This document shows positions 27,168 through 35,904 of a stretch of DNA of 64,000 bases, piece after piece. Positions within the stretch are counted from its first letter, which is position 1; each line of letters opens with the position of its first letter. The notes beneath the pieces are model-generated. The model had not been told where the DNA came from. It saw only the letters and a list, made by a program, of their open reading frames with translations, and searched no databases. Position numbers and translations under genes: made by a program. This stretch comes from Bdellovibrionales bacterium RIFOXYC1_FULL_37_79 (GTDB taxonomy: Bacteria > Bdellovibrionota > Bacteriovoracia > Bacteriovoracales > Bacteriovoracaceae). The stretch is taken from contig MEQB01000026.1 of NCBI GenBank assembly GCA_001770015.1, positions 1 to 64,000 on the forward strand. Direction: 5' to 3'.

Positions 27168-28982
27168 ATGATTGATCCTGAAATAGTGGCGATTTTTTTG
27201 GAAGAGGCCACCGACATATTACATAATTGGGAAAAAGAATGTCTGACACTTGAGAAAAATATAGACCACCCCGATTTTAATGGTCTGTTCCGCTGTGCCC
27301 ATAATATCAAAGGATCGGCTAAATCGGTAGGGCTGGAAAGCCTGGGACAGTTTGTCCACGAAGTCGAAGATGTTATTAATTTACTCCGTAATGGTGAAAT
27401 CAAACTTATCCCTAAAATCCTGGAGTTTTTATTAGACGCCCAGGCTTTACTTGCCAAATGGGTAGAGGAATTAAATAAAGACGTCAACTATGTGCCCAAT
27501 ACAAAATCCCATTCCATGAAAGCCGTGGCCATCAAGGATTTTGCCAAGAAAAAAACCGGTGAAGCTTCTCAAATCATTTCCAAAGATTTCGGAACCATTG
27601 CCGTAGAGGTAGGGATTGAACAGCACCAAGTGGAAAAGGCCATTAAACTACAGAATCGAAAAATCGGCGAGATCATGGTTGATGAAGGCATCATCAGTGA
27701 GAAAGAAAAAATCGAAATATTAGAAAAACAGAAAATCATGCAAAAGAAAGCAGGCGTGCAAAAAACTGATGAGAGTATCAGGATTTCTGCCAATAAAATT
27801 GACCGTCTCATCCAATTGATTGGAGAACTCTCGATTCAACAATCCATCATCACCCACGCCAAAAAAAACAAATCCCTTGATTCACCCGCCTGCGGCAATG
27901 CCATTTCGCTGGCCAGTAAGATCAATAGTGAAATCCAAACCAATGCGCTTTCCCTTCGTATGCTTCCCATTGAAGGATTGTTTCAACGACTAGAACGGAT
28001 CATCCGGGATCTGGCACGCTCTTTAAAAAAACAGGTCGAAATCGAAATCGAAGGAAGCAATGTTGAACTGGATAAAACCATCATTGAAAAAGTAACCGAT
28101 CCGCTTATTCATATCGTCAGAAATGCCATCGACCATGGCGTGGAATCCACCCAGGAAAGAGTCAAGCAACAAAAAAATCCCACGGCTTTAGTGAGAATCG
28201 CAGCTATCCAGGACGCCACCGGAGTCGTATTAATTATTGAAGACGATGGAAAAGGACTTGATCGAGAAAAAATCAAAAAAAAGGCCATCGAAGAAGGACT
28301 CATCAAAGCAGAAGCTCATCTTTCTGACAAGGAATTAAATCTGCTTATTTTAGAGCCTGGTTTTTCTACCGCCGATAAAATTACCGATCTTTCCGGCAGA
28401 GGGGTCGGCATGGATGTGGTTAAAAGAACGCTGGATTCAGTAGGAGGTTCCATTGATATTTTTACTGAAAAATTTAAAGGTACCACCTTCTCTATAAGCC
28501 TTCCCACCTCCCTGTCCATCATTGATGCATTAGTGGTTATGGTTAAAGGGCAACGATACATCATACCACTTTTGGAATTATCTGAAGTGCTCGATTTGAA
28601 TTCATATAATTTGGAAAGAACCTCTACGGGTGAAACCATGTTCAACTTAAGGGGCAAAGTGGTGCCGGTCCAAAAACTTGCCGACTATTTCCCCCACCCA
28701 GGCATCACCGGTGTTTTGGATGAACACGACGATCCAAACAGCAAAAATAATGATAATTTTGTCCGACCGGCACTGATTATCGAAATGAACCAAAGTAAAG
28801 TTGCTTTTGAAATCGATAAAATCGTCAGCCAGCAGCAAGTGGTGGTCAAACCCTTGAATGACAAACTCTCCACCTTGCCTGGTTATTGCGGAGGCAGCAT
28901 CATGGCCGATGGCGAAGCTGGCATGATCGTTACCCTCAGATATTTGGCCCAAAAATATTTTGAGAAATATTCAAACAATTAA
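27168..28982 (+). CDS. cheA: Chemotaxis histidine kinase CheA
   Basis: This 604-aa CheA has an N-terminal HPt domain with His45 in FRCAHNIKGSAKS. A linker segment (about 130-190, IGEIMVDEGIISEKEKIEIL) follows that resembles MshEN-type modules rather than a normal P2 domain. Next come the dimerisation helices, the ATPase (VRNAIDHGVE N box, EDDGKGLD G1, GRGVGMDVV G2) and a C-terminal CheW-like domain (about 460-600). It phosphorylates the receiver of the upstream CheR-REC-CheB fusion and presumably an unlinked CheY. CheW begins 15 nt downstream. The lack of an ordinary P2 is a family variation. Confidence 0.95.
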   Translation: MIDPEIVAIFLEEATDILHNWEKECLTLEKNIDHPDFNGLFRCAHNIKGSAKSVGLESLGQFVHEVEDVINLLRNGEIKLIPKILEFLLDAQALLAKWVEELNKDVNYVPNTKSHSMKAVAIKDFAKKKTGEASQIISKDFGTIAVEVGIEQHQVEKAIKLQNRKIGEIMVDEGIISEKEKIEILEKQKIMQKKAGVQKTDESIRISANKIDRLIQLIGELSIQQSIITHAKKNKSLDSPACGNAISLASKINSEIQTNALSLRMLPIEGLFQRLERIIRDLARSLKKQVEIEIEGSNVELDKTIIEKVTDPLIHIVRNAIDHGVESTQERVKQQKNPTALVRIAAIQDATGVVLIIEDDGKGLDREKIKKKAIEEGLIKAEAHLSDKELNLLILEPGFSTADKITDLSGRGVGMDVVKRTLDSVGGSIDIFTEKFKGTTFSISLPTSLSIIDALVVMVKGQRYIIPLLELSEVLDLNSYNLERTSTGETMFNLRGKVVPVQKLADYFPHPGITGVLDEHDDPNSKNNDNFVRPALIIEMNQSKVAFEIDKIVSQQQVVVKPLNDKLSTLPGYCGGSIMADGEAGMIVTLRYLAQKYFEKYSNN

Positions 28983-28997
28983 AAAAGGAATTTTGAC

Positions 28998-29519
28998 GTG
29001 AATACTACCAATAATGAAGTTACCCCTAAAACTCCCGATACCAAACCAAGTACCGCCAAGGACGAAAATGATAACAAGTACCTGCTTTTTTCCATCGGCA
29101 AGGAGATTTTTGGAGTGCCACTGATGGGTGTACGCGAAGTGACCGAGCCTCAAAAAGTAAAACCTATCGCCAATACCTCCAAGCATTTTTTGGGAGTTAT
29201 TAATATTCGTGGAGAAATTATCGGTGTTATTGATTTAAGAATCAGACTCAGCCACCCCGCCGAAAAAACCCCTTTCATGGCCATGATCATTTTTGAAACC
29301 GCCGTAGGCCCCATGGCTGCCCTGGTGGATAAGGTTGAATCAGTATCAATTATTGAAGAAAAAAATATTGACCGCAACCCCAATATCTCATCAGATTTCC
29401 CTCAAAAATATTTAATGGGAATTGGAAAACTCAATGATGATTTGATCACTTTGATCAATCTTAATGATGTACTCGGTGTGGAAACCTTAAACAGTTTCCG
29501 TACCACCAAAATGGGCTAA
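28998..29519 (+). CDS. cheW: Coupling protein CheW
   Basis: This 173-aa protein is a single CheW domain (about 28-165), with the conserved LLFSIGKEIFGVPLMGVREV start, the IRGEIIGVIDLR segment and the ALVDKVESV region. It links chemoreceptors to CheA. A polar N-terminal extension of about 25 residues (TTNNEVTPKTPDTK) is longer than usual. The GTG start at 28998 follows AAAAGGAAT, 15 nt after the cheA stop. The next gene, encoding the chemoreceptor-like hybrid, starts 26 nt downstream. Confidence 0.94.
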   Translation: MNTTNNEVTPKTPDTKPSTAKDENDNKYLLFSIGKEIFGVPLMGVREVTEPQKVKPIANTSKHFLGVINIRGEIIGVIDLRIRLSHPAEKTPFMAMIIFETAVGPMAALVDKVESVSIIEEKNIDRNPNISSDFPQKYLMGIGKLNDDLITLINLNDVLGVETLNSFRTTKMG

Positions 29520-29545
29520 GATTAACTCTTTACAAGGATGAATAT

Positions 29546-30184
29546 GTGAATATTGCAATCGTCGGTGGTGGAAAGGCTTCAGAAATAATGATCAACCATT
29601 TTTCAAAAGAAAAGGATCTGCACGTTGTGGGCATTTGTGATCTGTCTGAAACAGCTCCAGGAATCATGAAGGCCAAAAAACTGGGCATTCCCACCTACAA
29701 GGATATGAAAGAAATGGTGACCCGATCCAATGTTAACCTGGTGGTGGAATTAACCGGTAATGAAAAAGTCAGACAAATGTGTCTGGGACTGCTTAGAAAT
29801 GATCAGGACATCATGTCCGCCGGTGGTGGCCGCTTGATGTGCACGATTTTAGACGCCATCACCCACAATACCCTCCGGATTGCAGACGAATTACATAATC
29901 TGACCGAACAGATGGTCAATGCCATGGACATTGTAGATAAGACGGTCATTAACATCAAATCCATCCTGATCAAAATTCAAATGATTGCCATTAACGGCAA
30001 CATCGAGGCCTGTAAGGCAGGAAAAAATGGGGCAGCTTTTGCGGTGGTTGCCCAACACCTCGGCGAACTGGTAAATGAAGTTGATTCTGCCGTTGAACAA
30101 ATTGTTAATTCCTCCTCAGAAGGTCACAGTGTCTTAAATGCCCTCAAAACTACTGAAAAAAATCTTCGTGAGGAAGTACAATAA
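29546..30184 (+). CDS. Rossmann-domain / chemoreceptor signalling-hairpin hybrid
   Basis: This 212-aa soluble protein has an N-terminal NAD(P)-type Rossmann unit (residues 1-100: IAIVGGGKASE loop, GICD at the second strand end, VELTGN). It runs into a helical hairpin (about 105-208) whose tip, IQMIAINGNIEACKAGKNGAAFAVVAQ, matches the chemoreceptor (MCP) CheA/CheW-contact region. No membrane helix and no conventional ligand domain exist. Each hairpin arm is only about 45 residues, far shorter than in ordinary receptors. It sits directly after cheA-cheW and 12 nt before the protease gene, and is the only receptor-like gene in the cluster. It probably senses a dinucleotide or metabolite and feeds CheA. 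The GTG start follows AAGGATG. Confidence 0.82.
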   Translation: MNIAIVGGGKASEIMINHFSKEKDLHVVGICDLSETAPGIMKAKKLGIPTYKDMKEMVTRSNVNLVVELTGNEKVRQMCLGLLRNDQDIMSAGGGRLMCTILDAITHNTLRIADELHNLTEQMVNAMDIVDKTVINIKSILIKIQMIAINGNIEACKAGKNGAAFAVVAQHLGELVNEVDSAVEQIVNSSSEGHSVLNALKTTEKNLREEVQ

Positions 30185-30195
30185 AAAATTGTCCC

Positions 30196-31485
30196 GTGCA
30201 AAATACATATTTTTTCATGTTACTGGTCTTTTTGATAAGCACCGGTAGTTGGGCGAAAAGTGAACAGGCCTTGTTCAACCAGGTCAGTCCGGCCATTTTT
30301 CAAATTAAAACCTCCACTGACGAAGCCTCCTCCAAGGCGTCCTATGGCAGCGGATTTGCGATTGAGAAAACTGGCCTGTTGATCACCAACTATCACGTCA
30401 TCGCCACCTCTTTACAGGAAGAGGAGCAAAAATATAATATCTACGTTTTAGTCGATGAAAAACCCATCCCGGCCCAGATTGTGGCAGTGGATATCATCCA
30501 TGATCTGGCCTTGTTAAAAATCGACTATACGTTTAAAAGGACGCTCAAACTAACCAAAAAAATTCCCTTAACAGGAGAAACCATTTTTTCCCTAGGCCTT
30601 CCTAAAGATTTAAAACTGTCTTTAATCAAAGGCACCTTCAATGGAATTTTAAAACACACTCGCTATGAACGAATTCTCATGTCAAGTCCCATTAATGCGG
30701 GCATGAGTGGCGGACCTACCCTCAACACCAAATCCGAAGTCATTGGGGTCAACGTTTCGGTTTTAAGACAGTCTCAAAATATTTCTTTTTGTGTCCCCAT
30801 CAAACATGTTTACGATCTGATCGATGCCTATAAGAAAAACACCTTCAATAATCTTAAAGACAAGATTCACCTTTTTTTACAGGCCCAGTTAATTGAAATT
30901 CAACAAACTCTGATCGAAGACATGCAAAAAAACAAAGGAGAAAATTCCAAGCTGGATAATTGGACATTTGCCCCTCCCTCCACTTCTTTAAAGTGTTGGT
31001 CAAAAAATGAAAAAGAAAAAAACAAAACTTATGAATACAAACAACAAACCTGCCATCTACCGGCCGATGCCTATATAAGTGATACACTCTCCAGCGGTTC
31101 CTATAATCTCAATTTCATCTCAATCAACAATTTAAAGCGGACCAAAATCCAATTCTATAACGTGCTAGAATCCTCCTATAACGCAACCACCTACGATTTC
31201 CGGGATGAATTTTCATTTATCACCAACAAGGAAGTCATTTCAAGATATTCGTGTGATAACCAAATCATCGTCAACCAGAACAACATCCCTTTCAAAATTA
31301 ATTTTTGTATGAATACTTATATCAGGTACACCGGTTTGTATAATATCATCGTCAAAGGAGTCAGCCTCTTAAAAGGTAATGAGGCATTCTTTTTCGCATT
31401 TAGCATGCAAGGTTTCTCCCAGACCAATATTGAAAAATTCATTCGCCATCAACTGGATCATATTAATTTTGAGGGTAAGCGATGA
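30196..31485 (+). CDS. Exported trypsin-like serine protease
   Basis: This 429-aa protein has a signal peptide (about 1-20, ending SWAKS) and a trypsin-like domain at 25-215. Histidine is in LLITNYHVIAT, aspartate in DIIHDLALLKID and serine in NAGMSGGPT, the DegP/HtrA-like triad. No PDZ domain is evident. The C-terminal half (about 230-429) is Cys-containing and unrecognised. It probably acts in the periplasm or outside the cell. The GTG start lies 12 nt after the Rossmann/MCP gene, and the stop overlaps the FHA gene by 4 nt, so it is translationally tied to the signalling cluster. Confidence 0.88.
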   Translation: MQNTYFFMLLVFLISTGSWAKSEQALFNQVSPAIFQIKTSTDEASSKASYGSGFAIEKTGLLITNYHVIATSLQEEEQKYNIYVLVDEKPIPAQIVAVDIIHDLALLKIDYTFKRTLKLTKKIPLTGETIFSLGLPKDLKLSLIKGTFNGILKHTRYERILMSSPINAGMSGGPTLNTKSEVIGVNVSVLRQSQNISFCVPIKHVYDLIDAYKKNTFNNLKDKIHLFLQAQLIEIQQTLIEDMQKNKGENSKLDNWTFAPPSTSLKCWSKNEKEKNKTYEYKQQTCHLPADAYISDTLSSGSYNLNFISINNLKRTKIQFYNVLESSYNATTYDFRDEFSFITNKEVISRYSCDNQIIVNQNNIPFKINFCMNTYIRYTGLYNIIVKGVSLLKGNEAFFFAFSMQGFSQTNIEKFIRHQLDHINFEGKR

Positions 31486-32477
31486 TTACTCTAAAAATAA
31501 AGTCCGAACATTCCTTAGTCCCCACCATTGTACCCATCCATTCCTTTCCCTGCCGCCTTGGACGTTCCATAAAAAATAATATTGTCCTAGATGATCATAG
31601 CATCTCCAAAGAACATGCCATTATCACTTTTGATCACCATGGCACCTATATCATGGATCTTAGCAGTACCAACGGAATTTTTGACCTGAATAATAAAAAA
31701 CAAGAAAGAATTTATTTATCCCATGCCACCACCTTTAAAATGGGCGACCTTCGCTTTGAAGTGTTGCTCGATCCGGGCGAGGAATTTCTGGATAAAACGA
31801 GACTTATTCATCTGCCTTCCTACCACCTCTCCAAACCTCATTTCATTTTTAATAAGGCGTTTTTTATCTTCCTGGTTTTATTTTTTCTATTATCATTTAC
31901 TGCGAAATATACAACCGCTCCCATTGATAAAAAAACCTTTGGTCTGCTACTGCTTGAAATAGGCTTAGGTATCGGTGTGCTTTACGCCTTAGCCGGTCTC
32001 ATCTCACTGGTTTCCAAAGTCCATAGCAAAAAATACCGCTATAACACTTTTCTCTTCTTTTTTTTGAAATGGTCAGTTTATTTCAGTATTCTCAAACTCT
32101 ACCCTTTGTTTTCATTTTCACTAATTAGCAATGAATCCTTTTGGAAATATTTCAATCTCACCATAAATTTTGGTTTTATTTATCTCATCCTTTACCAATT
32201 TTTTATTCTTTTTTTGACCAGGATCAACAAACAGAAGGCACTGTTTTATGCCTGCTTGTTCACCTTAGGACTTTTCTCACCTTTTGCCATCAGAAAATAT
32301 TTCATCCAAAGTGATAATGACTTATTTGATCTGGACGGACTTTTGGCTTACCCCTTGCAAACCTTTACCGCTGACAATTTCCCTCCGCAGTCCCTTTATG
32401 ACCGTCTAAATCAGTCTATAAAGGATCTGGAAAAACTGAAACAAGAGCAGGTTGAAGAAATTAAAAAATCTCAATAA
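31482..32477 (+). CDS. FHA-domain membrane protein
   Basis: This 331-aa protein has an N-terminal forkhead-associated domain (about 15-95) with the phosphothreonine-binding pattern GRSIKNN, SISKEHA and STNGIF. About five hydrophobic segments follow between 115 and 275, and the cytoplasmic tail is charged and coiled-coil-like (DLEKLKQEQVEEIKKSQ). FHA domains read Ser/Thr phosphorylation, but no Ser/Thr kinase is encoded nearby. The start overlaps the protease stop by 4 nt, which suggests that the two products work at the same membrane site. The role is inferred only from architecture. Confidence 0.85.
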   Translation: MITLKIKSEHSLVPTIVPIHSFPCRLGRSIKNNIVLDDHSISKEHAIITFDHHGTYIMDLSSTNGIFDLNNKKQERIYLSHATTFKMGDLRFEVLLDPGEEFLDKTRLIHLPSYHLSKPHFIFNKAFFIFLVLFFLLSFTAKYTTAPIDKKTFGLLLLEIGLGIGVLYALAGLISLVSKVHSKKYRYNTFLFFFLKWSVYFSILKLYPLFSFSLISNESFWKYFNLTINFGFIYLILYQFFILFLTRINKQKALFYACLFTLGLFSPFAIRKYFIQSDNDLFDLDGLLAYPLQTFTADNFPPQSLYDRLNQSIKDLEKLKQEQVEEIKKSQ

Positions 32478-32586
32478 CCAACTGAAATTCAATAGTTATC
32501 AATTATTTTCCAAAGCAATACCAAAATAGTCTTTAATTTTTTTTAGATTTTGACGAGAAGATCTTGGAAGTTGATGTGGAAATAAT

Positions 32587-33441
32587 ATGAGTAATGCAAA
32601 AAATAACAATCGCCTTAAGCGCCTGCGGAGTCCCCTTAGTTTTCTAAGAGATGGCCATCACAAAAATGCTTCAGGGATTTATAATCTCGGTTATGACTAC
32701 AATCAGGAAATTCTAATCAATAAGAACATCAACATAGTATTCCAGCCTATTGTTGATTTGTCTTCCCACAATTTTCACGCTTTTGAAGCATTGTCAAGGC
32801 CTGCGATTGATGCCCCCTTGGCCAACAAATCACCTTTTGCCATTATCAGTGAAAAAAACCACCAAAAACTGGATCTTATTTGTTTGGACCATATATTCAA
32901 ATCCATTGAACAATTTTCACACTTTGATGAACTCAATCATCAAAGAACATTTTTTTTCGTCAACTGCTTACTATCCAACTCCAATTATCTAAAAAAAATG
33001 CAAATTTCCCAATCGCTCAAAGAAAAGACCACCATCGAATTTGATCTAAATCATACATTTTTTGATATCAATCAATTTCTAAAAAATATTCAGGATCTAA
33101 AAAAAGATCACTTTAAAATTGCCATGGATGACATTGGCGAAACCAAAATTGATTTACAAATTCTTAATTTGATAAAACCGGACTTCGTCAAAATGGATAT
33201 CTCCGTCGTACTGGGCATTTCTCAAAGCAATGATAAACTGAAACAGGCCAAATCAATTATTGAAAGGGCCAATCAACTGGGAGCAAAAATTATCGCAGAA
33301 GGTGTGGAAAACAAGGAAGACCTGGATGTTATCACCTCTTTGGGGGTTAAACTCATCCAAGGATTTCTTTTCTCCAAACCCATGCAATTTGTTCCTGAAA
33401 GAAGAAAAGAAATCGATAATATTATCAAAAAAGCAGCTTAA
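32587..33441 (+). CDS. EAL-domain protein (c-di-GMP phosphodiesterase-like)
   Basis: This 284-aa protein is a lone EAL domain (about 45-275). Motifs seen are FQPIVDL, the signature FEALSRP, an acidic strand FDLNHTF, MDDIGET in place of the usual DDFGTG, VKMDIS, IAEGVE and QGFLFSKP. The EAL glutamate and the KxD and EGVE residues persist. The DDFG loop is altered, so activity is possible but not assured; it may be a c-di-GMP binder. The ATG at 32587 is 110 nt after the FHA gene, so it may have its own promoter. Its stop adjoins the stop of the convergent ferritin-like gene. Confidence 0.88.
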   Translation: MSNAKNNNRLKRLRSPLSFLRDGHHKNASGIYNLGYDYNQEILINKNINIVFQPIVDLSSHNFHAFEALSRPAIDAPLANKSPFAIISEKNHQKLDLICLDHIFKSIEQFSHFDELNHQRTFFFVNCLLSNSNYLKKMQISQSLKEKTTIEFDLNHTFFDINQFLKNIQDLKKDHFKIAMDDIGETKIDLQILNLIKPDFVKMDISVVLGISQSNDKLKQAKSIIERANQLGAKIIAEGVENKEDLDVITSLGVKLIQGFLFSKPMQFVPERRKEIDNIIKKAA

Positions 33442-33939
33442 TTACATAGGCCAAAAGCTATTGTCATACCAGATTTTTTCCCGAATTTCCCGGTCAATAT
33501 CCACCAGATCATCCAGATGTCCCTGCTCAAACTCCGCCAGCCATTTATAAAGTTTTATCTCTTCTGGATCACTGGCCGTTTGGGATCTTTTCAGATACAG
33601 CTCAATAGAGTTTTTTTCCATATGCATGGCCGCAGAAATAGCTGCGGCTTCGTAGCTAGCTGATTCAATTTCATTTTTTAAATCTGCCGTAATTGCATCA
33701 ATCGGGCCATGGAATTTTTCGTATTGGTTAAAATCCTCTTTGGAAAATTTGTTTTTTTCACTAAATGATTTAAACTGCCTGGATAAAATTTCCTCATGCA
33801 CCAGTTCTTCATTGGCCATATGATTAAAGAAATTTTTTACGGCCTTCCCGGTGGTTTGCTGGGCCACTTGCTTATAAAATGCATATCCCTTGCGCTCAAA
33901 TAAAATGGCCTGTTTTAAGACATCCAAACAATTTTGCAT
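33442..33939 (-). CDS. Ferritin-like (rubrerythrin-type) diiron protein
   Basis: This 165-aa helical protein has a four-helix diiron pattern. A first glutamate lies in FERKGYAFY, EELVHEE lies on the second helix, glutamates follow in the NEIESASYEAA region, and EQGHLDD lies on the last helix. This matches rubrerythrin/ferritin-like domains without the rubredoxin tail. The likely role is peroxide detoxification or iron handling in the cytoplasm. It is transcribed from the minus strand, convergent with the EAL gene with no gap. The ATG at 33939 follows GGAGGAAA. Confidence 0.85.
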   Translation of the reverse strand: MQNCLDVLKQAILFERKGYAFYKQVAQQTTGKAVKNFFNHMANEELVHEEILSRQFKSFSEKNKFSKEDFNQYEKFHGPIDAITADLKNEIESASYEAAAISAAMHMEKNSIELYLKRSQTASDPEEIKLYKWLAEFEQGHLDDLVDIDREIREKIWYDNSFWPM

Positions 33940-34071
33940 ATTTCCTCCACTCCTCTATTTAAAATTTAATATTAGTGCTTCACCTTACAATACGATTACA
34001 CAAAATCCTATCCTTAATTCCATCAACGCATATGGTAATCCTCATCCTGCCACAACCCTCAATATGGCACA

Positions 34072-35850
34072 TCAATGTGTTCTAACAGATGATGGGATGG
34101 GGCGAATCTGGCATTTACCATTTACATCAATTAATACATCTACATTTTCAAGGAGTAGTTTTGATTGATTGGCTTTCAAATAAGCAGTTAGATCAAAATA
34201 CTTACCCGAATGATTAACCACTTTTATCTGCCCTTTTAAAGTCAAATGACTAAAGTTCACTTTACCTTCCACTTCAAGTTTTTCAAGCTCCATGATGGAC
34301 ACACAGGAAAAATCGCTCAAGGTATTATAAACATCCTTGTAATGGTCATCTTGCAAATCCACCATAGGAATCTGATCTTCCTTTTGACTAATCAACTTAA
34401 ATGTTTCTTTATCCAGATAAAAGCGATCTGAATAAAACTGCATCATAAAATCAAAACTATTTTTAATCGGAGAAAAAAACCGGTCACGATACTCCGTCTC
34501 CACATTTAAAAAATGGACCAGGGGTTTTTGATATTTTTTTCTATGTAACTTGTCCAAATTCAATATGACCGAACCGAGGGCACCTTCAATCTGAAAATAT
34601 TTCCTCTCTATCCCGTCAGGATCAAGTTGTTTTTTTCCATTTACAATAAGATCAGGTGTGATTTCCTTGAAAAAATCTTTAAGGCCAATTTCAAAAACGA
34701 AATTTTCAATAATAGGGATAAGTACATTGTAATTAATCAGCACCATATTCGTGTTAAAAAAAGCCTCTTTATCGTTTTCCCGCAGTCCTAACTCATAAAA
34801 TAATTCCAGCTGATTACTTTGCTCTGCCTGGGCCTTCTCAATAATGGTGGCATAGTATTTATCATCTTCCTTAAGCAGTGAAATCTGTCCCCCTTTTAAA
34901 TCAATTTTAGTTTTGGTAGTGGTCACCATGGCAATCGGTATATTTTCATTGGACATCCAGGCCACCATGGCTGCATCCGGTGAACTGCCCAGATCTTCCC
35001 CATTTCCAATAGACGAAATGAGAATTTTATTGGTGATATCCGGACGGTGCTTGGGAACGATAGCCGCTTTCAAGGCTTCCACCCCAAATAATCCATGCCC
35101 GGCAGGGGCCATGCGATTAAAACTAAAACCACCATCCTCATCAATGGTGGGAATCATATGCTGAAAGATCTTCTCCACCACCCCCAGCCCTTCAGTATTA
35201 TGAATGATATCAAGATAGCTTCGTCCGCCATAAAGGGCAGATTTTTTTTGCCATATTTCATCCAAGGACCTCTCGGTCTCCTTGCTGACAATATCTTGTA
35301 AAATCACACCCGCAAACACTTTACTTTCGGCCAGATGAATTGCCTGTAACAATTGGAGTTCCACAATGCTAACCATCACGTCCGGTTTGATTTCCACAAA
35401 AAGATCAGTTCCCTTGGCACCAATCACCACCTGGCCAAATTCTTTTTTAAACAAATGGGATAAATATCGTCTTCTTTCAATAGAGGAACCTGTGCCTGCC
35501 TGCATTTTTTTTATCCAAAGCACCACTTCTTCACATTTTTTTCCTTCATACTTGGCCTGGATATCCCGGTAGGAAGTATGGGGAAGATATTTGAGCATGC
35601 TTTCATCCAAAATGGCCGTAGGCCAGGCAATCGAGGCGTTGGTCATCATCGTTTCAGACAATTCATCCTGATAGATCAAAACCTGTTTTTTTTCTTGGAT
35701 GGCATTTTTATATTTAAAGGCCAAGGCCAAAAAATACTCTGCATTCAAATCATCATATCCCAAATTATTTTTTACATCCTGAAATAATCTAATCTTCTCT
35801 TGTTCATTGTCTTCTAAGAAATATTTATCAATCAAATCATCCAGTTTCAT
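34072..35850 (-). CDS. UDP-sugar pyrophosphorylase-like protein (UDPGP family)
   Basis: This 592-aa protein resembles UTP--sugar-1-phosphate uridylyltransferases of the eukaryotic-type UDPGP family. It has a nucleotide-binding loop-like MQAGTGSSI segment (about 112), AKGTDLFVEI, MAPAGHGLFGVEAL (sugar-nucleotide loop) and IGNGEDLGSSPDAAMVAWM, which parallels the family's NxDNLG motif. The C-terminal third contains a left-handed-helix-like end. The length is slightly above the bacterial and plant enzymes (about 470-600). It may supply UDP-glucose or UDP-GlcNAc, consistent with the UXS-like gene nearby. Sequence divergence leaves the sugar unknown. Confidence 0.72.
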   Translation of the reverse strand: MKLDDLIDKYFLEDNEQEKIRLFQDVKNNLGYDDLNAEYFLALAFKYKNAIQEKKQVLIYQDELSETMMTNASIAWPTAILDESMLKYLPHTSYRDIQAKYEGKKCEEVVLWIKKMQAGTGSSIERRRYLSHLFKKEFGQVVIGAKGTDLFVEIKPDVMVSIVELQLLQAIHLAESKVFAGVILQDIVSKETERSLDEIWQKKSALYGGRSYLDIIHNTEGLGVVEKIFQHMIPTIDEDGGFSFNRMAPAGHGLFGVEALKAAIVPKHRPDITNKILISSIGNGEDLGSSPDAAMVAWMSNENIPIAMVTTTKTKIDLKGGQISLLKEDDKYYATIIEKAQAEQSNQLELFYELGLRENDKEAFFNTNMVLINYNVLIPIIENFVFEIGLKDFFKEITPDLIVNGKKQLDPDGIERKYFQIEGALGSVILNLDKLHRKKYQKPLVHFLNVETEYRDRFFSPIKNSFDFMMQFYSDRFYLDKETFKLISQKEDQIPMVDLQDDHYKDVYNTLSDFSCVSIMELEKLEVEGKVNFSHLTLKGQIKVVNHSGKYFDLTAYLKANQSKLLLENVDVLIDVNGKCQIRPIPSSVRTH

Positions 35851-35904
35851 TGAAACATCCTTCTGAACATGATAGTGGTATTACAGTGATATTTAAGATC
35901 ATAT

